Below are positions 16,595 through 26,368 of a DNA stretch of 64,000 nt, piece after piece. Each line of letters opens with the position of its first letter. Position 1 is the stretch's first letter. The notes below the pieces were generated by a model, which was not told the DNA's origin, did no database searches, and saw nothing but the letters and a program-made list of their open reading frames with translations. The position numbers and the translations under genes are program-made. This DNA comes from an uncultured Flavobacteriales bacterium (GTDB lineage Bacteria; Bacteroidota; Bacteroidia; Flavobacteriales_D; Sanyastnellaceae), in assembly GCA_949373165.1 (NCBI GenBank), contig CASICO010000028.1, forward strand, positions 1 through 64,000. Reading direction: 5' to 3'.

Positions 16595-19351
16595 ATGTTT
16601 GCTCGTCTTCCTTTTTTCCGTTTTGCGGCGCCTCTAGGTTTGCTTTGTTCCATGCTTCTCTCGACATCGTCTTGGGCTCAGCATCGACTGTCCACAGAGG
16701 GGCCGGCCATTGTGAACGAGTCCGGAGAGACCGTATTGCTCAGGGGGATGGGGCTCGGTGGATGGATGCTGCAAGAGGGCTACATGCTCCAAACAGCGGG
16801 GTTTGCCAATGCGCAGTTTGAGATCCGCAACAAAATTGAACTGCTGATTGGAGAAGAGGCGACAGACCAATTCTATGCAGCGTGGTTGCAGAATCATGTG
16901 ACCCGAGCCGACATCGATGCCATGAAGTCATGGGGCTTCAATTCTGTGCGCTTGCCCATGCACTATAACCTCTTTACGTTGCCAATTGAGGATGAGCCCG
17001 TGGCAGGGGAGAACACATGGTTGGAGCTTGGGTTTGAGTTGAGTGACAGCTTGGTGTCGTGGTGTAAGCAAAACGAGATGTATGTGATTTTGGACCTGCA
17101 TGGCGCACCTGGAGGACAGGGCTACGATGCGGCAATCTCGGATTACGACCCCACCAAACCTTCCCTTTGGGAAAGCACAGAAAACCGCAATAAAATGGCG
17201 TCGCTTTGGAAGCGACTGGCCGCGCATTATGTGGACGAAGATTGGGTGGCGGGCTATGACCTATTGAATGAGCCAAACTGGGATTTGCCTGGAGGCACGG
17301 CGTTGCGCAACCTTTATGTGCAATGCACAGACAGCATCCGTTCGGTGGATGCGGACCACATCATTTTCATTGAAGGAAACTGGTGGGCCAATGATTTTTC
17401 AGGTTTGACGCCGCCATGGGATGAACAGCTGGTTTACTCTCCGCACAAGTATTGGAGCATCAACGATGTGGGGTCCATGAATTTTGCCACCGGCATTCGT
17501 GATGCGTACAATGTTCCTCTCTATTTGGGGGAGAGCGGAGAAAACTCCAATGTTTGGTTCCGAGACGCCATCCATCTTCTCGAGGATTTGGGCATTGGAT
17601 GGGCTTGGTGGCCGCTGAAGAAGGTGGCGAGTATTTCGGCACCGTTGTCCATTGAGAAAAGCGCAGAGTACCAAACCCTGTTGGACTATTGGAGCGGAGA
17701 TGCTGCCCAACCGAGTGCGGAATTCGCCACGGCGGCCCTCATGGACTTGGCAGAAAAACTAAAATTTGGGAACTGTGTCCAACAGCAAAATGTGGTGGAC
17801 GCCATGTTCCGCCAAGTGCAGTCCGATGCCTCCGTGCCTTTTAACGCCGATCAAGAGGTGCCGGGCTTGATTCACGCCACAGACTTTGACATGGGAATGG
17901 TGGGCTCCGCGTATGGAGACATCCAAGTGGCAAACTACCATGTGAGTACAGGCAATTACACAGAATGGAACACGGGCTGGCAATACCGAAATGATGGAGT
18001 GGACATCACGTTTGCGACAGACCCGGTGCACAGCAACGGATACAAGGTGGGATGGATTGCCACAGACGAGTGGATGAAGTACACCGTGGAGGTGATCACC
18101 GGTGGGCTTTACGACATTGACCTTCGCGTTTCGGTCTCAGAAACAGCGGGGTTGGTCCACCTTGAAACGGAAGGGACGGATGTCACATCCTATGTGGAAT
18201 TGCCGTTAACGGGCATTCCGGGAGGATGGCAAACGGTGACCATCGAGGATGTCTACCTCGAAGAAGGTCCTGTGGGATTGAGCCTGTGGGCGGATCAAGG
18301 CGGGTTTGAGATGTCTTACCTCGACTTCTCCTTCACAGGAACGCCGGCATCTCAAGTCGCGATGGATGTGGTCAATGCCAAAACCGAAGATGCACAGCAT
18401 GTGGCGTTGACCTTGAACAAAACGCTTCAACTGCCCTTGATGCCCGACCTCGGTGCCTTTGCACTCTACGCCGACGGAAGCCCATTGACTTTGCTCTCCA
18501 TGGAAACGGTGTCTGGCAGTGAAAGGGTCGTTCAATTTGAAGTGGAGGAAGCCATGGATGCGACCATGGACCTGACCCTGACCTACTCTGGAAATTCAGT
18601 CATGGGACCAGACGGTGGCGCTTTGGTTGCTTTTACGGAGGAGGAGGTCTACAATGATCTGGATTTCCGCTATGCCATTCCGGGCTGGATTGAGGCCGAA
18701 GGTTTCAGTACCCAAATGGGGGTAGAGGTGGAGGCCACAAATGACAACGGTGGGGGGCAAAATGTGGGCTTTCTTGATGTCGGCGACTATATGGAGTACC
18801 CGGTGAACGTGCGCTATACAGGGGATTACACCTTGAATTTCAGGACGGCATCTGAGCAGGATGGCGCGGCTTCCTTGGAGTTGATAGACGTCCAAGGACA
18901 AAGCACAGGCTTGGGTGAAGCACAATTCCCGGCTTCTGGCGCATGGCAGACGTGGGTCACGTCGAGCAAAGAGGTCTTCATGGAAGCAGGAGTCTACCTT
19001 CTGCGGATTCAAATCACAGAAGCACCGTTCAATTTCAACTGGCTCGAATTCGAATACGAGGACGAGATCGATGAAGGAGGCATCACCTCTTATCAGTCTG
19101 TACTGGTGTATCCGAACCCCGTTCAGACCGGGGAAGTGACGGTGGGCTTTTCGGTTTTCTTTCCGCAGGATTTGACCTTGTCTGTGTACGATGCCAGCGG
19201 TCGGCCGGTCTATGGCAAGACCTTTCAGGACGTCACGACCATCCAAGAGACGTTGTCTTTAAATGGCCTCGCTGCAGGGGTTTACGAGGTGTTCATTCAC
19301 GAAGAGGACGGAACGGTGAATGCGGGACGATTCTTGAAGTCGCTCCGCTGA
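16595..19351 (+). CDS. GH5 glucanase with two CBM6-like modules and T9SS sorting domain
   Basis: A 918-residue secreted enzyme with a signal peptide ending SSWAQ. The GH5 domain (residues about 20-370) opens with LLRGMGLGGWMLQEGYM, like exo-beta-1,3-glucanase-type GH5 members, and has Glu226 in LLNEPNW (acid/base) and Glu313 in LYLGESGEN (nucleophile). Two beta-sandwich modules resembling CBM6 follow: one with GLIHATDFDMG and TDEWMKYTVEV, the other with GWIEAEGFSTQ, GFLDVGDYMEYPV and FNFNWLEFEY. The C-terminus VYPNPVQTGEVTV through AGRFLKSLR is a T9SS type A tail. The GH16 and SusCD neighbours point to beta-1,3-glucan. ATG 16577 upstream is possible but less signal-like. Confidence 0.9.
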   Translation: MFARLPFFRFAAPLGLLCSMLLSTSSWAQHRLSTEGPAIVNESGETVLLRGMGLGGWMLQEGYMLQTAGFANAQFEIRNKIELLIGEEATDQFYAAWLQNHVTRADIDAMKSWGFNSVRLPMHYNLFTLPIEDEPVAGENTWLELGFELSDSLVSWCKQNEMYVILDLHGAPGGQGYDAAISDYDPTKPSLWESTENRNKMASLWKRLAAHYVDEDWVAGYDLLNEPNWDLPGGTALRNLYVQCTDSIRSVDADHIIFIEGNWWANDFSGLTPPWDEQLVYSPHKYWSINDVGSMNFATGIRDAYNVPLYLGESGENSNVWFRDAIHLLEDLGIGWAWWPLKKVASISAPLSIEKSAEYQTLLDYWSGDAAQPSAEFATAALMDLAEKLKFGNCVQQQNVVDAMFRQVQSDASVPFNADQEVPGLIHATDFDMGMVGSAYGDIQVANYHVSTGNYTEWNTGWQYRNDGVDITFATDPVHSNGYKVGWIATDEWMKYTVEVITGGLYDIDLRVSVSETAGLVHLETEGTDVTSYVELPLTGIPGGWQTVTIEDVYLEEGPVGLSLWADQGGFEMSYLDFSFTGTPASQVAMDVVNAKTEDAQHVALTLNKTLQLPLMPDLGAFALYADGSPLTLLSMETVSGSERVVQFEVEEAMDATMDLTLTYSGNSVMGPDGGALVAFTEEEVYNDLDFRYAIPGWIEAEGFSTQMGVEVEATNDNGGGQNVGFLDVGDYMEYPVNVRYTGDYTLNFRTASEQDGAASLELIDVQGQSTGLGEAQFPASGAWQTWVTSSKEVFMEAGVYLLRIQITEAPFNFNWLEFEYEDEIDEGGITSYQSVLVYPNPVQTGEVTVGFSVFFPQDLTLSVYDASGRPVYGKTFQDVTTIQETLSLNGLAAGVYEVFIHEEDGTVNAGRFLKSLR

Positions 19352-19559
19352 TTTTGTCGGCCTTCGGTTTGGCCCGATGGCAAGGGGCTAGGAAGGGGAA
19401 AGGCGCAGTGTGATTCTTTCCTTGCTCAAGGTTGACGACTGGATCGTCGTGGACGTGCGTTTTGGGATGTCTTTGAATCTGCAGGTGCAGCCGCCAGGTG
19501 CATCAGTGACATTCTCCGCGTACGCCGCCCATTTTCCGGTCACATCAATGGCGCAAAAA

Positions 19560-19593
19560 AAAAGGGAACCGGTCTTTTGACCGATTCCCTTTT
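19560..19593 (-). terminator. Rho-independent terminator of the susC-susD-PKD operon
   Basis: AAAAGGGAACCGGTC and GACCGATTCCCTTTT pair with one mismatch around a TTTT loop. On the minus strand a run of U follows, from the A tract at 19555-19563. It lies 17 bp past the PKD gene stop and may also stop GH5 transcripts coming the other way. The rest of 19352-19610 holds no gene I can support. Confidence 0.85.
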
Positions 19594-19610
19594 CTCAAAA
19601 AATGCGTGAA

Positions 19611-21305
19611 TTACTGTGCGACCAAACGCATGGTCCAGTATGAACCGCCGGACTCTTCGCCATAGTCCACCGTGATAGACAGTCGCTCGACTCCGTTGTT
19701 GTTGCTGTATTCGTAGACCTCGTAGGTGATGCTGCTTGCGGGTGTGCCTGTGCCGTCATCGGGAAGCTCACCGCCATTGAAGGCCTTGTTGAATCCAAGG
19801 AAGGCACCAACGCCATTCACCGTGATTTCGGTGTCGGATGCGGTAAAGGCGTGGGTCCCTGCAGCAAACGCATCGAGTGGCGCGGCAAGCAAGGTCTCAT
19901 CGAGGCACTCGTTGCCACCACCGAGATAGCCCTCTGCCCAAATCACACCGTCTGTGACGTAGTCCAGTGTTCCATCGTTGTAGAAGATCCACTCGTCGTC
20001 CATTTGGCAGGAGCGTTCTACAACGCCGTTGGCGTCGATTCCGCCCCACCAGTCGCCGCAGCCTTGGCAAGGCCCAACGTAGTAACTGGCTTCGCCATCC
20101 AAACGCCAGGTCTTTCCTTCAGCGCTGGAAATCATGTCCATGGTGAACACCGCAGAGCTGATGGAGACGACTTGACTGTTGTCGTTCATCTGGCCTGCAT
20201 CGTCGCTTGCGGTCAGTGTTACCGTGTAATCACCGTCCATGGCATAGGCGTGCACAGGATTGGTCTCCACACTTGTGGCACCATCACCGAAGTCCCAGCT
20301 GTAGGAAGTGGCGTTGGACGAAGAGTTGGTGAACGTCACGTTCATGCCATCCTTCACGTAAGAGAAGTTGGCTGTGGGCGCAGAAGAAGGGATGGGCGGC
20401 AAGTTGGCCTCATCGTGGTAGTGCACGAGGTAGAAATTCCAAGCGCTGCCATCGGCGCGCACAAGGGCGAGGCCCATGCGGTCAGCGATGTCTCCTTCTT
20501 CGGTGCTGATGATGGTGAACAATTTGGTGGAAGCGGGGACATAGCTGTCTCCGTTCTCCGTCTTGTTGCAGAGCCCGATATAGGCGCCAAAGCCGTCGAT
20601 GGAAATGGTGTTGGTGTTGGTGTTGTAGTCGAAGGTGTAATTGCCGCCGTCGGCAAAAGCACTCAGGTCTTCACCGTTGGGTCCAGTGAACACGCCAGGG
20701 GCGCTCTCGTCCATGCAGTTTTCGTCGATGCCCAACCATCCGCCGTTGGCGTCCGAGTCCACAAACAGTGTGCCGTTCGTGCTTTTCTCCCATGTTCCGT
20801 CGGCGTTAAACGTGTAGCTGTCGTCGAGGATGCAAGGACGATCTCCGAGAGGGGTTACCCCACCGAAAGACCACCAGCTGTTGTCGCCGGCTGCAGGCCC
20901 AATGCCCAATGCCACTTCTTCACGGTCCAAATACCACGTCTTGCCGTCTGCCCCGGAAAGGAACAAGCTGGCGGTGTTGGGGTCTGTGATGATGATGGAT
21001 TCGGTTTTGGATGCAGAACCATCGAGGCCCGTCGCCGTCAAGGTGACTTCATATGTGCCGCCGCCATCGAACGTATGAACTGGGCTGGTTTCTGTACTTG
21101 TGTTGCCGTCGCCGAAGTCCCATGCGTGGGATGTGGCATTGGCGGAATAATTGGTGAACGTGACTTCGTTCCAGTTGGTTTCGCTGACTTCGTATTGGAA
21201 GCTGGCAATGACGGCTGAAGGCTCTGGTACGGGGTCCTTTCTGCAGCCGAACATTACTAAGCTCGCAAAAATCACGAGGCCAAGTCCTTGAATCGTTTTG
21301 TTCAT
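19611..21305 (-). CDS. PKD-domain lipoprotein, SusE-like surface glycan-binding protein
   Basis: A 564-residue lipoprotein (LVMFGCRKD, Cys21; start ATG 21305). It contains two copies of the same pair of modules. PKD one (SHAWDFGDGNTSTETSPVH) is followed by a lipocalin-like beta domain opening GKTWYLDREE; PKD two (SYSWDFGDGATSVETNPVH) is followed by a second such domain opening GKTWRLDGEA. Both beta domains share the C-L/M-DD--F-DGT pattern and a GFGAYIG/GVGAFLG strand. Third genes of SusCD operons commonly encode outer-surface glycan-binding proteins of this sort, and PKD types are known from laminarin loci. It follows susD by 55 bp and ends in a strong terminator. Confidence 0.85.
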   Translation of the reverse strand: MNKTIQGLGLVIFASLVMFGCRKDPVPEPSAVIASFQYEVSETNWNEVTFTNYSANATSHAWDFGDGNTSTETSPVHTFDGGGTYEVTLTATGLDGSASKTESIIITDPNTASLFLSGADGKTWYLDREEVALGIGPAAGDNSWWSFGGVTPLGDRPCILDDSYTFNADGTWEKSTNGTLFVDSDANGGWLGIDENCMDESAPGVFTGPNGEDLSAFADGGNYTFDYNTNTNTISIDGFGAYIGLCNKTENGDSYVPASTKLFTIISTEEGDIADRMGLALVRADGSAWNFYLVHYHDEANLPPIPSSAPTANFSYVKDGMNVTFTNSSSNATSYSWDFGDGATSVETNPVHAYAMDGDYTVTLTASDDAGQMNDNSQVVSISSAVFTMDMISSAEGKTWRLDGEASYYVGPCQGCGDWWGGIDANGVVERSCQMDDEWIFYNDGTLDYVTDGVIWAEGYLGGGNECLDETLLAAPLDAFAAGTHAFTASDTEITVNGVGAFLGFNKAFNGGELPDDGTGTPASSITYEVYEYSNNNGVERLSITVDYGEESGGSYWTMRLVAQ

Positions 21306-21360
21306 GGTCGTTTGATTTGTGTGGTGTGGTGTTGTTTGAATGGGGGTCAACGCGCCGGGC

Positions 21361-22986
21361 TCAATTGAAGAGAGCGTCGTCGGGATAAGTGGTCAGCCCT
21401 GTGGCAACTTGTGTTTCTTCGAGTGCAATGGGCAACCAGAGGTCTTCGTTGCTAAAGTTGGCTTCCTTGTCCCCATCTCCGGTAAACAGGCTCCCTTCAG
21501 CACGTCCTGAGCGGACCAGATCGTACCAACGGTCTCCTTCGCAGGCCAATTCAGCGCGGCGTTCATACCAAATCAAGTCGAGGAGGCTCCAACCTTCTTC
21601 GGCCATCACGGTGGCTGCCGTGCGGAAACTTCCGGCGTTGTCGCCAGGTCCGGCAGCGCGCTCCCGCACGATGTCGATGTACATCTGCGCAGTACCGTCG
21701 TCTCCAGAGCCACGGTGCAAGGCCTCGGCGAGCATCAAAAGCACGTCGGCGTAGCGGAACACGTGGGTGTTCTGTGCCTTCGTGAGGTGCTCATTTCCAC
21801 CATTGACGTTGGTGCCTGCAAAGGCCTTGAGGTTGGGGTATTTTTCCTGCCAGTATCCCGTGTAGTCCACAGGGTTGTTTTGGGTCATGTCGATGATGGG
21901 GTCGCAGCTGGCGCCGGCATCGGCCAAGTCCTGTGCAAGTTCAGCTTCGGACAAGATGGCCACGTCGCGTCGATAGGTGTCGTCTTCGAGGAAGTGATCC
22001 CAGAGTCCCTCCGTAACGGACATGAACCCCCAGCCGGCTTCGTAATCGGGGTGATCAGCGCACAATCCGCGCACACCGCACAACTGAATCATGCCGTTTC
22101 CATCCACGCCTTCCATCCAGCTCCAATCGCTGGACCAAAGTGGATTGTGTTGGATTTCAAAAACCGATTCCGTGGTGTTTCTGTTGTCAAAAACAAAGAG
22201 CGACTGCATGTCGTCTTGCAGTTGGTAGGCGCCCAAGTCCACGACGGATTGGAAGGCGTCTGCAGCAGATTGGAACAGCACGGGGTCGTCACCTTTCAAG
22301 TCTGCCCAGTACAAATAGGCCTTGCCCATGAGGGCGTATGCAGCCCCTTTGGTGACGCGTCCTTCTTGTCCGCTCGGTGCAACCAAAGGCAAGTGGGGAA
22401 GGGCCTGTTCACAATCCGTTACGATTTGCTGCATGACCTCCGACAAGGTGTTGCGCTCGAGGTTCATGTCGTCTGGCGTCAAGCTTTGGTTCACCACGGG
22501 AATGGGGCCAAAGTGACGGAAGAGCTCAAAGTGGTAATACCCGCGCAGCCACTGGGCTTGCGCCTTGTATTCGGTTACGGTTTCGGATTCGATTTCGGTC
22601 AAGTCCAACAATGCATTGGCCCGGCTGATGCCGATGTAGCTTTTGCGATAGATGGGGTGAATCACCACATTGGAATTGGTGTTGGTGAAGTCGTCCAACT
22701 CCTGCCAGCCGGGCTGGTCGTTGTTGGAGGGGTCTCCACCCGCATTGGCGTTGTCCGATCGGATTTCGCCCATCATGGTGGGAGAGATCCACTGTCCGTA
22801 GGCCATGGACCAACCGATGGGGTCATAGACCCCAATCAAGGCCGAGGCCACTTGGTCTTCGGTCTGATAGTAATTGCTTGAAAGGAATTCGTTGACCGGA
22901 TCCACGACCAAGCGGTCTTTGCTGCAAGCGGCCAACAGAAGTGCGAGGCCGGCAATGACAGTGAGGTTGCGAGAGAGGGTGTTCAT
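21361..22986 (-). CDS. susD: SusD/RagB-family nutrient-binding outer-membrane lipoprotein
   Basis: A 541-residue lipoprotein (LLLAACSKD, Cys21). Family landmarks are in order: DPVNEFLSSNYYQTEDQVASAL at the N-terminus (part of the SusD-like N domain), ISRANALLDL, AQWLRGYYHFELFRHFGPIPVV, KGAAYALMGKAYLYWAD, and the C-terminal RYADVLLMLAEAL and ERRAELACEGDRWYDLVRSG. SusD sits as a lid on the SusC channel and captures oligosaccharides at the cell surface. It follows susC by only 12 bp, the expected order and spacing for an operon. Confidence 0.95.
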   Translation of the reverse strand: MNTLSRNLTVIAGLALLLAACSKDRLVVDPVNEFLSSNYYQTEDQVASALIGVYDPIGWSMAYGQWISPTMMGEIRSDNANAGGDPSNNDQPGWQELDDFTNTNSNVVIHPIYRKSYIGISRANALLDLTEIESETVTEYKAQAQWLRGYYHFELFRHFGPIPVVNQSLTPDDMNLERNTLSEVMQQIVTDCEQALPHLPLVAPSGQEGRVTKGAAYALMGKAYLYWADLKGDDPVLFQSAADAFQSVVDLGAYQLQDDMQSLFVFDNRNTTESVFEIQHNPLWSSDWSWMEGVDGNGMIQLCGVRGLCADHPDYEAGWGFMSVTEGLWDHFLEDDTYRRDVAILSEAELAQDLADAGASCDPIIDMTQNNPVDYTGYWQEKYPNLKAFAGTNVNGGNEHLTKAQNTHVFRYADVLLMLAEALHRGSGDDGTAQMYIDIVRERAAGPGDNAGSFRTAATVMAEEGWSLLDLIWYERRAELACEGDRWYDLVRSGRAEGSLFTGDGDKEANFSNEDLWLPIALEETQVATGLTTYPDDALFN

Positions 22987-22998
22987 TGTCGTGCGCGA

Positions 22999-25900
22999 TT
23001 AGAATGAGACGTTGAGGCCAGCTCCGAAGGAGCGATTGTTGGGGTAGAATCCTTTGTCGATTCCTGTGTCAAGAATCCATCCACTGGTGCCGATGTCCGG
23101 GTCGAATCCGCGGTAGTTGGTGACCGTGAACAGGTTGTTTCCGGTCAAGTAAACCTTGACTTCTTTCATTTTGGCGCGGTGCGTCCATTCCTTGGGGAGG
23201 GTCCATCCGAGTTGGAGGTTGCGCAGTCGAAGGAAATTGCCCTTTTCGACGTAGAAGCTCGAGGGGCGTTGGTTGTTGTTGGGGTCCGTCGACGTCAACC
23301 TTGGCAATTCTGCACTCGGCGCCTCAGGCGTCCAGCGGTCCAACCAAAAGGTCTGCATGTTGGAGAACGTCACATCAGAACGCTCATAGGTCCGGTAGAT
23401 GTCGTGTCCAATTTGGCCATTGAAAATGGCGTTCATGTAGAAGTTCTTGTAGGTCAAATTGGTACTGAAACCGATGATGTGATTTGGCCAAGGGCTGCCG
23501 ATGTCGCCAATGTCATCGGAGTTGATGATGCCGTCGCCATTGGTGTCCAAAAAGCGGATGTCTCCGGGTTCGGCATTGGGTTGGAGCAGGTCTCCTTCTT
23601 GGTTGATGTGACCGAAGATGTCCGCTTGGCTTTGGAAAATACCGTCGGCTTGGTAGCCCACAAAGTGTCCAACGGCATACCCTTCGGTCATGCGGGTAAT
23701 GGCGGTGTTCCGGACAGGCCAACCCCAACCGTTCAAATATCCAGTTTCGCCAGCGACGCTGACCACTTCGTTTTTGAAATGTGTGTAGTTCAATTGGGCA
23801 TTGAGGTCCCAATCTCCTTTGCTCATTTTGTATCCAATGCCCAACTCGATGCCGCGGTTCAAGATTTCTCCGAGGTTAGAGGTGGGGTTGTTGGTGGCAC
23901 CGATGTAGCCTGGAATTTGCTGTGTCATGAGCAAGTCTTTGGTTCGCTTGCTGTAAACGTCCGCTTCGATGTTCACCTTGTTGTCGAAAAGGCCCAGCTC
24001 GATGCCCAAGTCGAGTTGCTCGCTCTCCTCCCATTTTACGTTGGGGTTGGGTGGGGCGGCCAAAGCTGTTCCCGTGCTCAAGGATTGCTCTTCGCTTCCA
24101 AAGGAGTAGGTAAAGGCATTTTGGATTCGGGCCACATAGCTCAGTGGCGAAATGCGATCCGACCCGTTGACGCCCCATGAGGCACGTACTTTCATGAAGC
24201 TAATCTTGTCCGAATCCTTGAGGAAGTCCTCCTTCGAGGCGACCCATCCAACAGATGCTGATGGGAACACACCGTAGCGGTTGTTCTCTCCAAAATTCGA
24301 GGAACCATCCCGGCGAATGGTGGCAGAAAACAGGTACTTCTCGTCAAAGTTGTAGAGCAAGCGAGAAAAGGAACTGATCAAAGCATAATTGACAGAAGCG
24401 CCACCAAATGCCAAGTCTAGTGTGTCTTGCCCAGAGTCGATGTAATGGAAGTTGGGGTTGAACTCAGCATCTGCAGGGATGTTCGAGGTGGAGCCGCCAA
24501 CTTGGCGGAACTCATTGGCTCTGTATGAGGTGCCTACGAGTACGTCGAAGTTGTGCTTGTCTTGAACAGTGGTGGTGTAGTTGGCGGTGTTCTCCCATTG
24601 AATGCCTTGGAAGTTGCCGGAACCTTGTCCCACATCGTTGGTCAGGTTTTGTGCGGCAGGGTGGAATTCGTAGCGGGGAGTGAAGTACCGGTAATCATAC
24701 CAGTTGAGGTCGAAGCCGATATCGGTTTTGATTCGCAAGCCTTTGATGGGCTGGGCTTCGAGGAAGACGTTCCCCAAGATTTGGTCGGACTTGTTGTCGC
24801 CACCAGCCAGGTAAAGACGGCTCAGGGGATTGATGTATTCTTTCTGAACCCACGGAGATTGAGCAAACCCAAATTGACCGTCTTCGTCGTAGATGGGGGT
24901 CAAGGGGTCGTAGGCGAAGGCATCGGACTGAACGCCGCCAAAGGCGTTGTTGGTGCCGATGTTGTTGTTCTGCGTTCGGTTCAAGTAGAAATTTTGACCA
25001 ATGGTCAAGAAGTCTTTGACCTTCTTGGTGGAGTTGTAGCGAAGAGCGTACCGTGTGTAGTTGGACTTTTCGCCCCCAATGACGCCGTTCTGATCCCAAT
25101 AGTCCATGGACATATAGGAGTTCTTGCCAGAAGCGGTGACCCGGTGGTTCACCACTTGAGCAGAATTGAAAATGGCCTCCATCCAATTCGTGTTCCCCGT
25201 CAAGGCGTCCCCGAAGTCAGGAAAACCGAGGATGTCCAAGGCTGAGGTTTGATTGCTGTTGGCAAACTTTTCACGCATCAGCACCACGTAGTCTTCCGAA
25301 CCCAACATCTCGGGCAACTTCCAAGGGTTGGAATTCAGGTAACTGTTGGAGTAGGTGATGCTGCCTTCGTCTTTGCTGCCACTTTTGGTGGTGATGATGA
25401 TCACGCCATTGGCGGCACGGGCACCATAAATGGCGCTGGATGCGGCGTCTTTCAGAACGTCCACAGATTCCACGTCACTGGGATTCAAGTTGTCGATGTT
25501 GCCCACTTGGAGTCCGTCCACCACATAAAGGGGGGAGTTGTCACCGTTGGTGCTGATTCCACGAATCAGGATGCTTTTCCCAGAACCAGGTTGGCCACTG
25601 GATTCGTTCACAATCAAGCCAGAGGTTAGGCCTTCGAGGCTCGACGTGACATCGGGCACGACGATGCCTTCAATGTCTTTTGCGGTGACTTTGGAAATGG
25701 AACCGGTTGAGACCTTCTTTTTTTGTCGTCCGTATCCCACCACAACCACTTCGCCAACGAGTTCGGCATCCATGTTGAGGGTCACGGTCAAAGGCGTTCC
25801 CGACGTGACATTCAGGGTTTGGCTTTCGTATCCAATAAAGCTGAACGTCAAGTTGACGGGCAGGCGTTCCACTTTCAAGGTAAAGGTGCCGTCGATGCCT

Positions 25901-26088
25901 GCACTGGCGCCTTGTGAGGTGCCTTCGGCAAGGACGGTTGCACCGATTAAGGCGTCTCCGGTTTCTCCGTCTAAAACGGTTCCAGTCAAGGAGAGGGTTT
26001 GGGCTGAAATGGTTGACCAACTCAGGGCAAACAGCAAGAAGAAAAGAGGCTTACTCCAATGGAGAAGACAGCGGTGGTTCGTGTTCAT
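22999..26088 (-). CDS. susC: SusC/RagA-family TonB-dependent outer-membrane transporter
   Basis: A 1029-residue protein from ATG 26088, with a signal peptide ending TISAQ. Residues about 25-110 are the carboxypeptidase-D-like domain (LTGTVLDGETGDALIGATV). Then comes EVVVVGYGRQKKKVSTGSIS, the SusC signature leading into the plug, which includes PLYVVDGLQVGNID and GARAANGVIIITTKSG. A 22-strand barrel follows and ends FGAGLNVSF with the C-terminal aromatic typical of barrels. It imports oligosaccharides with SusD, driven by TonB. There is no N-terminal STN domain, so anti-sigma signalling through this protein is unlikely. An upstream in-frame extension lacks a signal and is rejected. Confidence 0.96.
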   Translation of the reverse strand: MNTNHRCLLHWSKPLFFLLFALSWSTISAQTLSLTGTVLDGETGDALIGATVLAEGTSQGASAGIDGTFTLKVERLPVNLTFSFIGYESQTLNVTSGTPLTVTLNMDAELVGEVVVVGYGRQKKKVSTGSISKVTAKDIEGIVVPDVTSSLEGLTSGLIVNESSGQPGSGKSILIRGISTNGDNSPLYVVDGLQVGNIDNLNPSDVESVDVLKDAASSAIYGARAANGVIIITTKSGSKDEGSITYSNSYLNSNPWKLPEMLGSEDYVVLMREKFANSNQTSALDILGFPDFGDALTGNTNWMEAIFNSAQVVNHRVTASGKNSYMSMDYWDQNGVIGGEKSNYTRYALRYNSTKKVKDFLTIGQNFYLNRTQNNNIGTNNAFGGVQSDAFAYDPLTPIYDEDGQFGFAQSPWVQKEYINPLSRLYLAGGDNKSDQILGNVFLEAQPIKGLRIKTDIGFDLNWYDYRYFTPRYEFHPAAQNLTNDVGQGSGNFQGIQWENTANYTTTVQDKHNFDVLVGTSYRANEFRQVGGSTSNIPADAEFNPNFHYIDSGQDTLDLAFGGASVNYALISSFSRLLYNFDEKYLFSATIRRDGSSNFGENNRYGVFPSASVGWVASKEDFLKDSDKISFMKVRASWGVNGSDRISPLSYVARIQNAFTYSFGSEEQSLSTGTALAAPPNPNVKWEESEQLDLGIELGLFDNKVNIEADVYSKRTKDLLMTQQIPGYIGATNNPTSNLGEILNRGIELGIGYKMSKGDWDLNAQLNYTHFKNEVVSVAGETGYLNGWGWPVRNTAITRMTEGYAVGHFVGYQADGIFQSQADIFGHINQEGDLLQPNAEPGDIRFLDTNGDGIINSDDIGDIGSPWPNHIIGFSTNLTYKNFYMNAIFNGQIGHDIYRTYERSDVTFSNMQTFWLDRWTPEAPSAELPRLTSTDPNNNQRPSSFYVEKGNFLRLRNLQLGWTLPKEWTHRAKMKEVKVYLTGNNLFTVTNYRGFDPDIGTSGWILDTGIDKGFYPNNRSFGAGLNVSF

Positions 26089-26164
26089 GGCAATGCTTGG
26101 CAAGCAATAAAAGGCGTGTCTTGAACCCTTTTGAGGGGTCTTCATCCTTCGCCTTCCATTGATG

Positions 26165-26179
26165 GTGTACAATGTACAC
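26165..26179. promoter_or_regulatory. Perfect 15-bp palindrome upstream of susC
   Basis: GTGTACA, central A, TGTACAC, 76 bp before the susC start codon. Perfect symmetry and position suggest an operator for a dimeric repressor or activator. No regulator gene is present in the locus. The remaining 26180-26368 shows nothing else clear. Confidence 0.5.
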
Positions 26180-26368
26180 ATAGCCTCCAGATTGAAAGGT
26201 TGATTGTGGCATTAAAGTTGAAAAATGACGCCTGAATCGACTCCTTAGGCGTTTGAATTGAGAATCGCATTCTGCCCTGTCGAATTCGGCCTTGAATTCA
26301 AAAGTGGAGCAGGTCCGGATCATTTGGGGTCAATGCGATGGTCCCCTTGTTCAGGCCATTTTTCAGGC

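Noticed and set aside
19380..19553. Minus-strand open stretch reading GKWAAYAENVTDAPGGCTC
   Set aside because: Looks protein-like but has no start codon and would have to read through the terminator at 19560-19593. May be a relic, but I cannot support it.
19851..22881. Long open frames on the plus strand opposite susD and the PKD gene (for example 19851-21218 and 21715-22881)
   Set aside because: They are antisense to genes with strong homology, have no recognisable motifs and are Val/Gly/His-rich, as expected from the complement of well-used codons.
23179..24180. 333-codon open frame opposite susC
   Set aside because: Shadow of susC codon bias; no motif, no plausible start.
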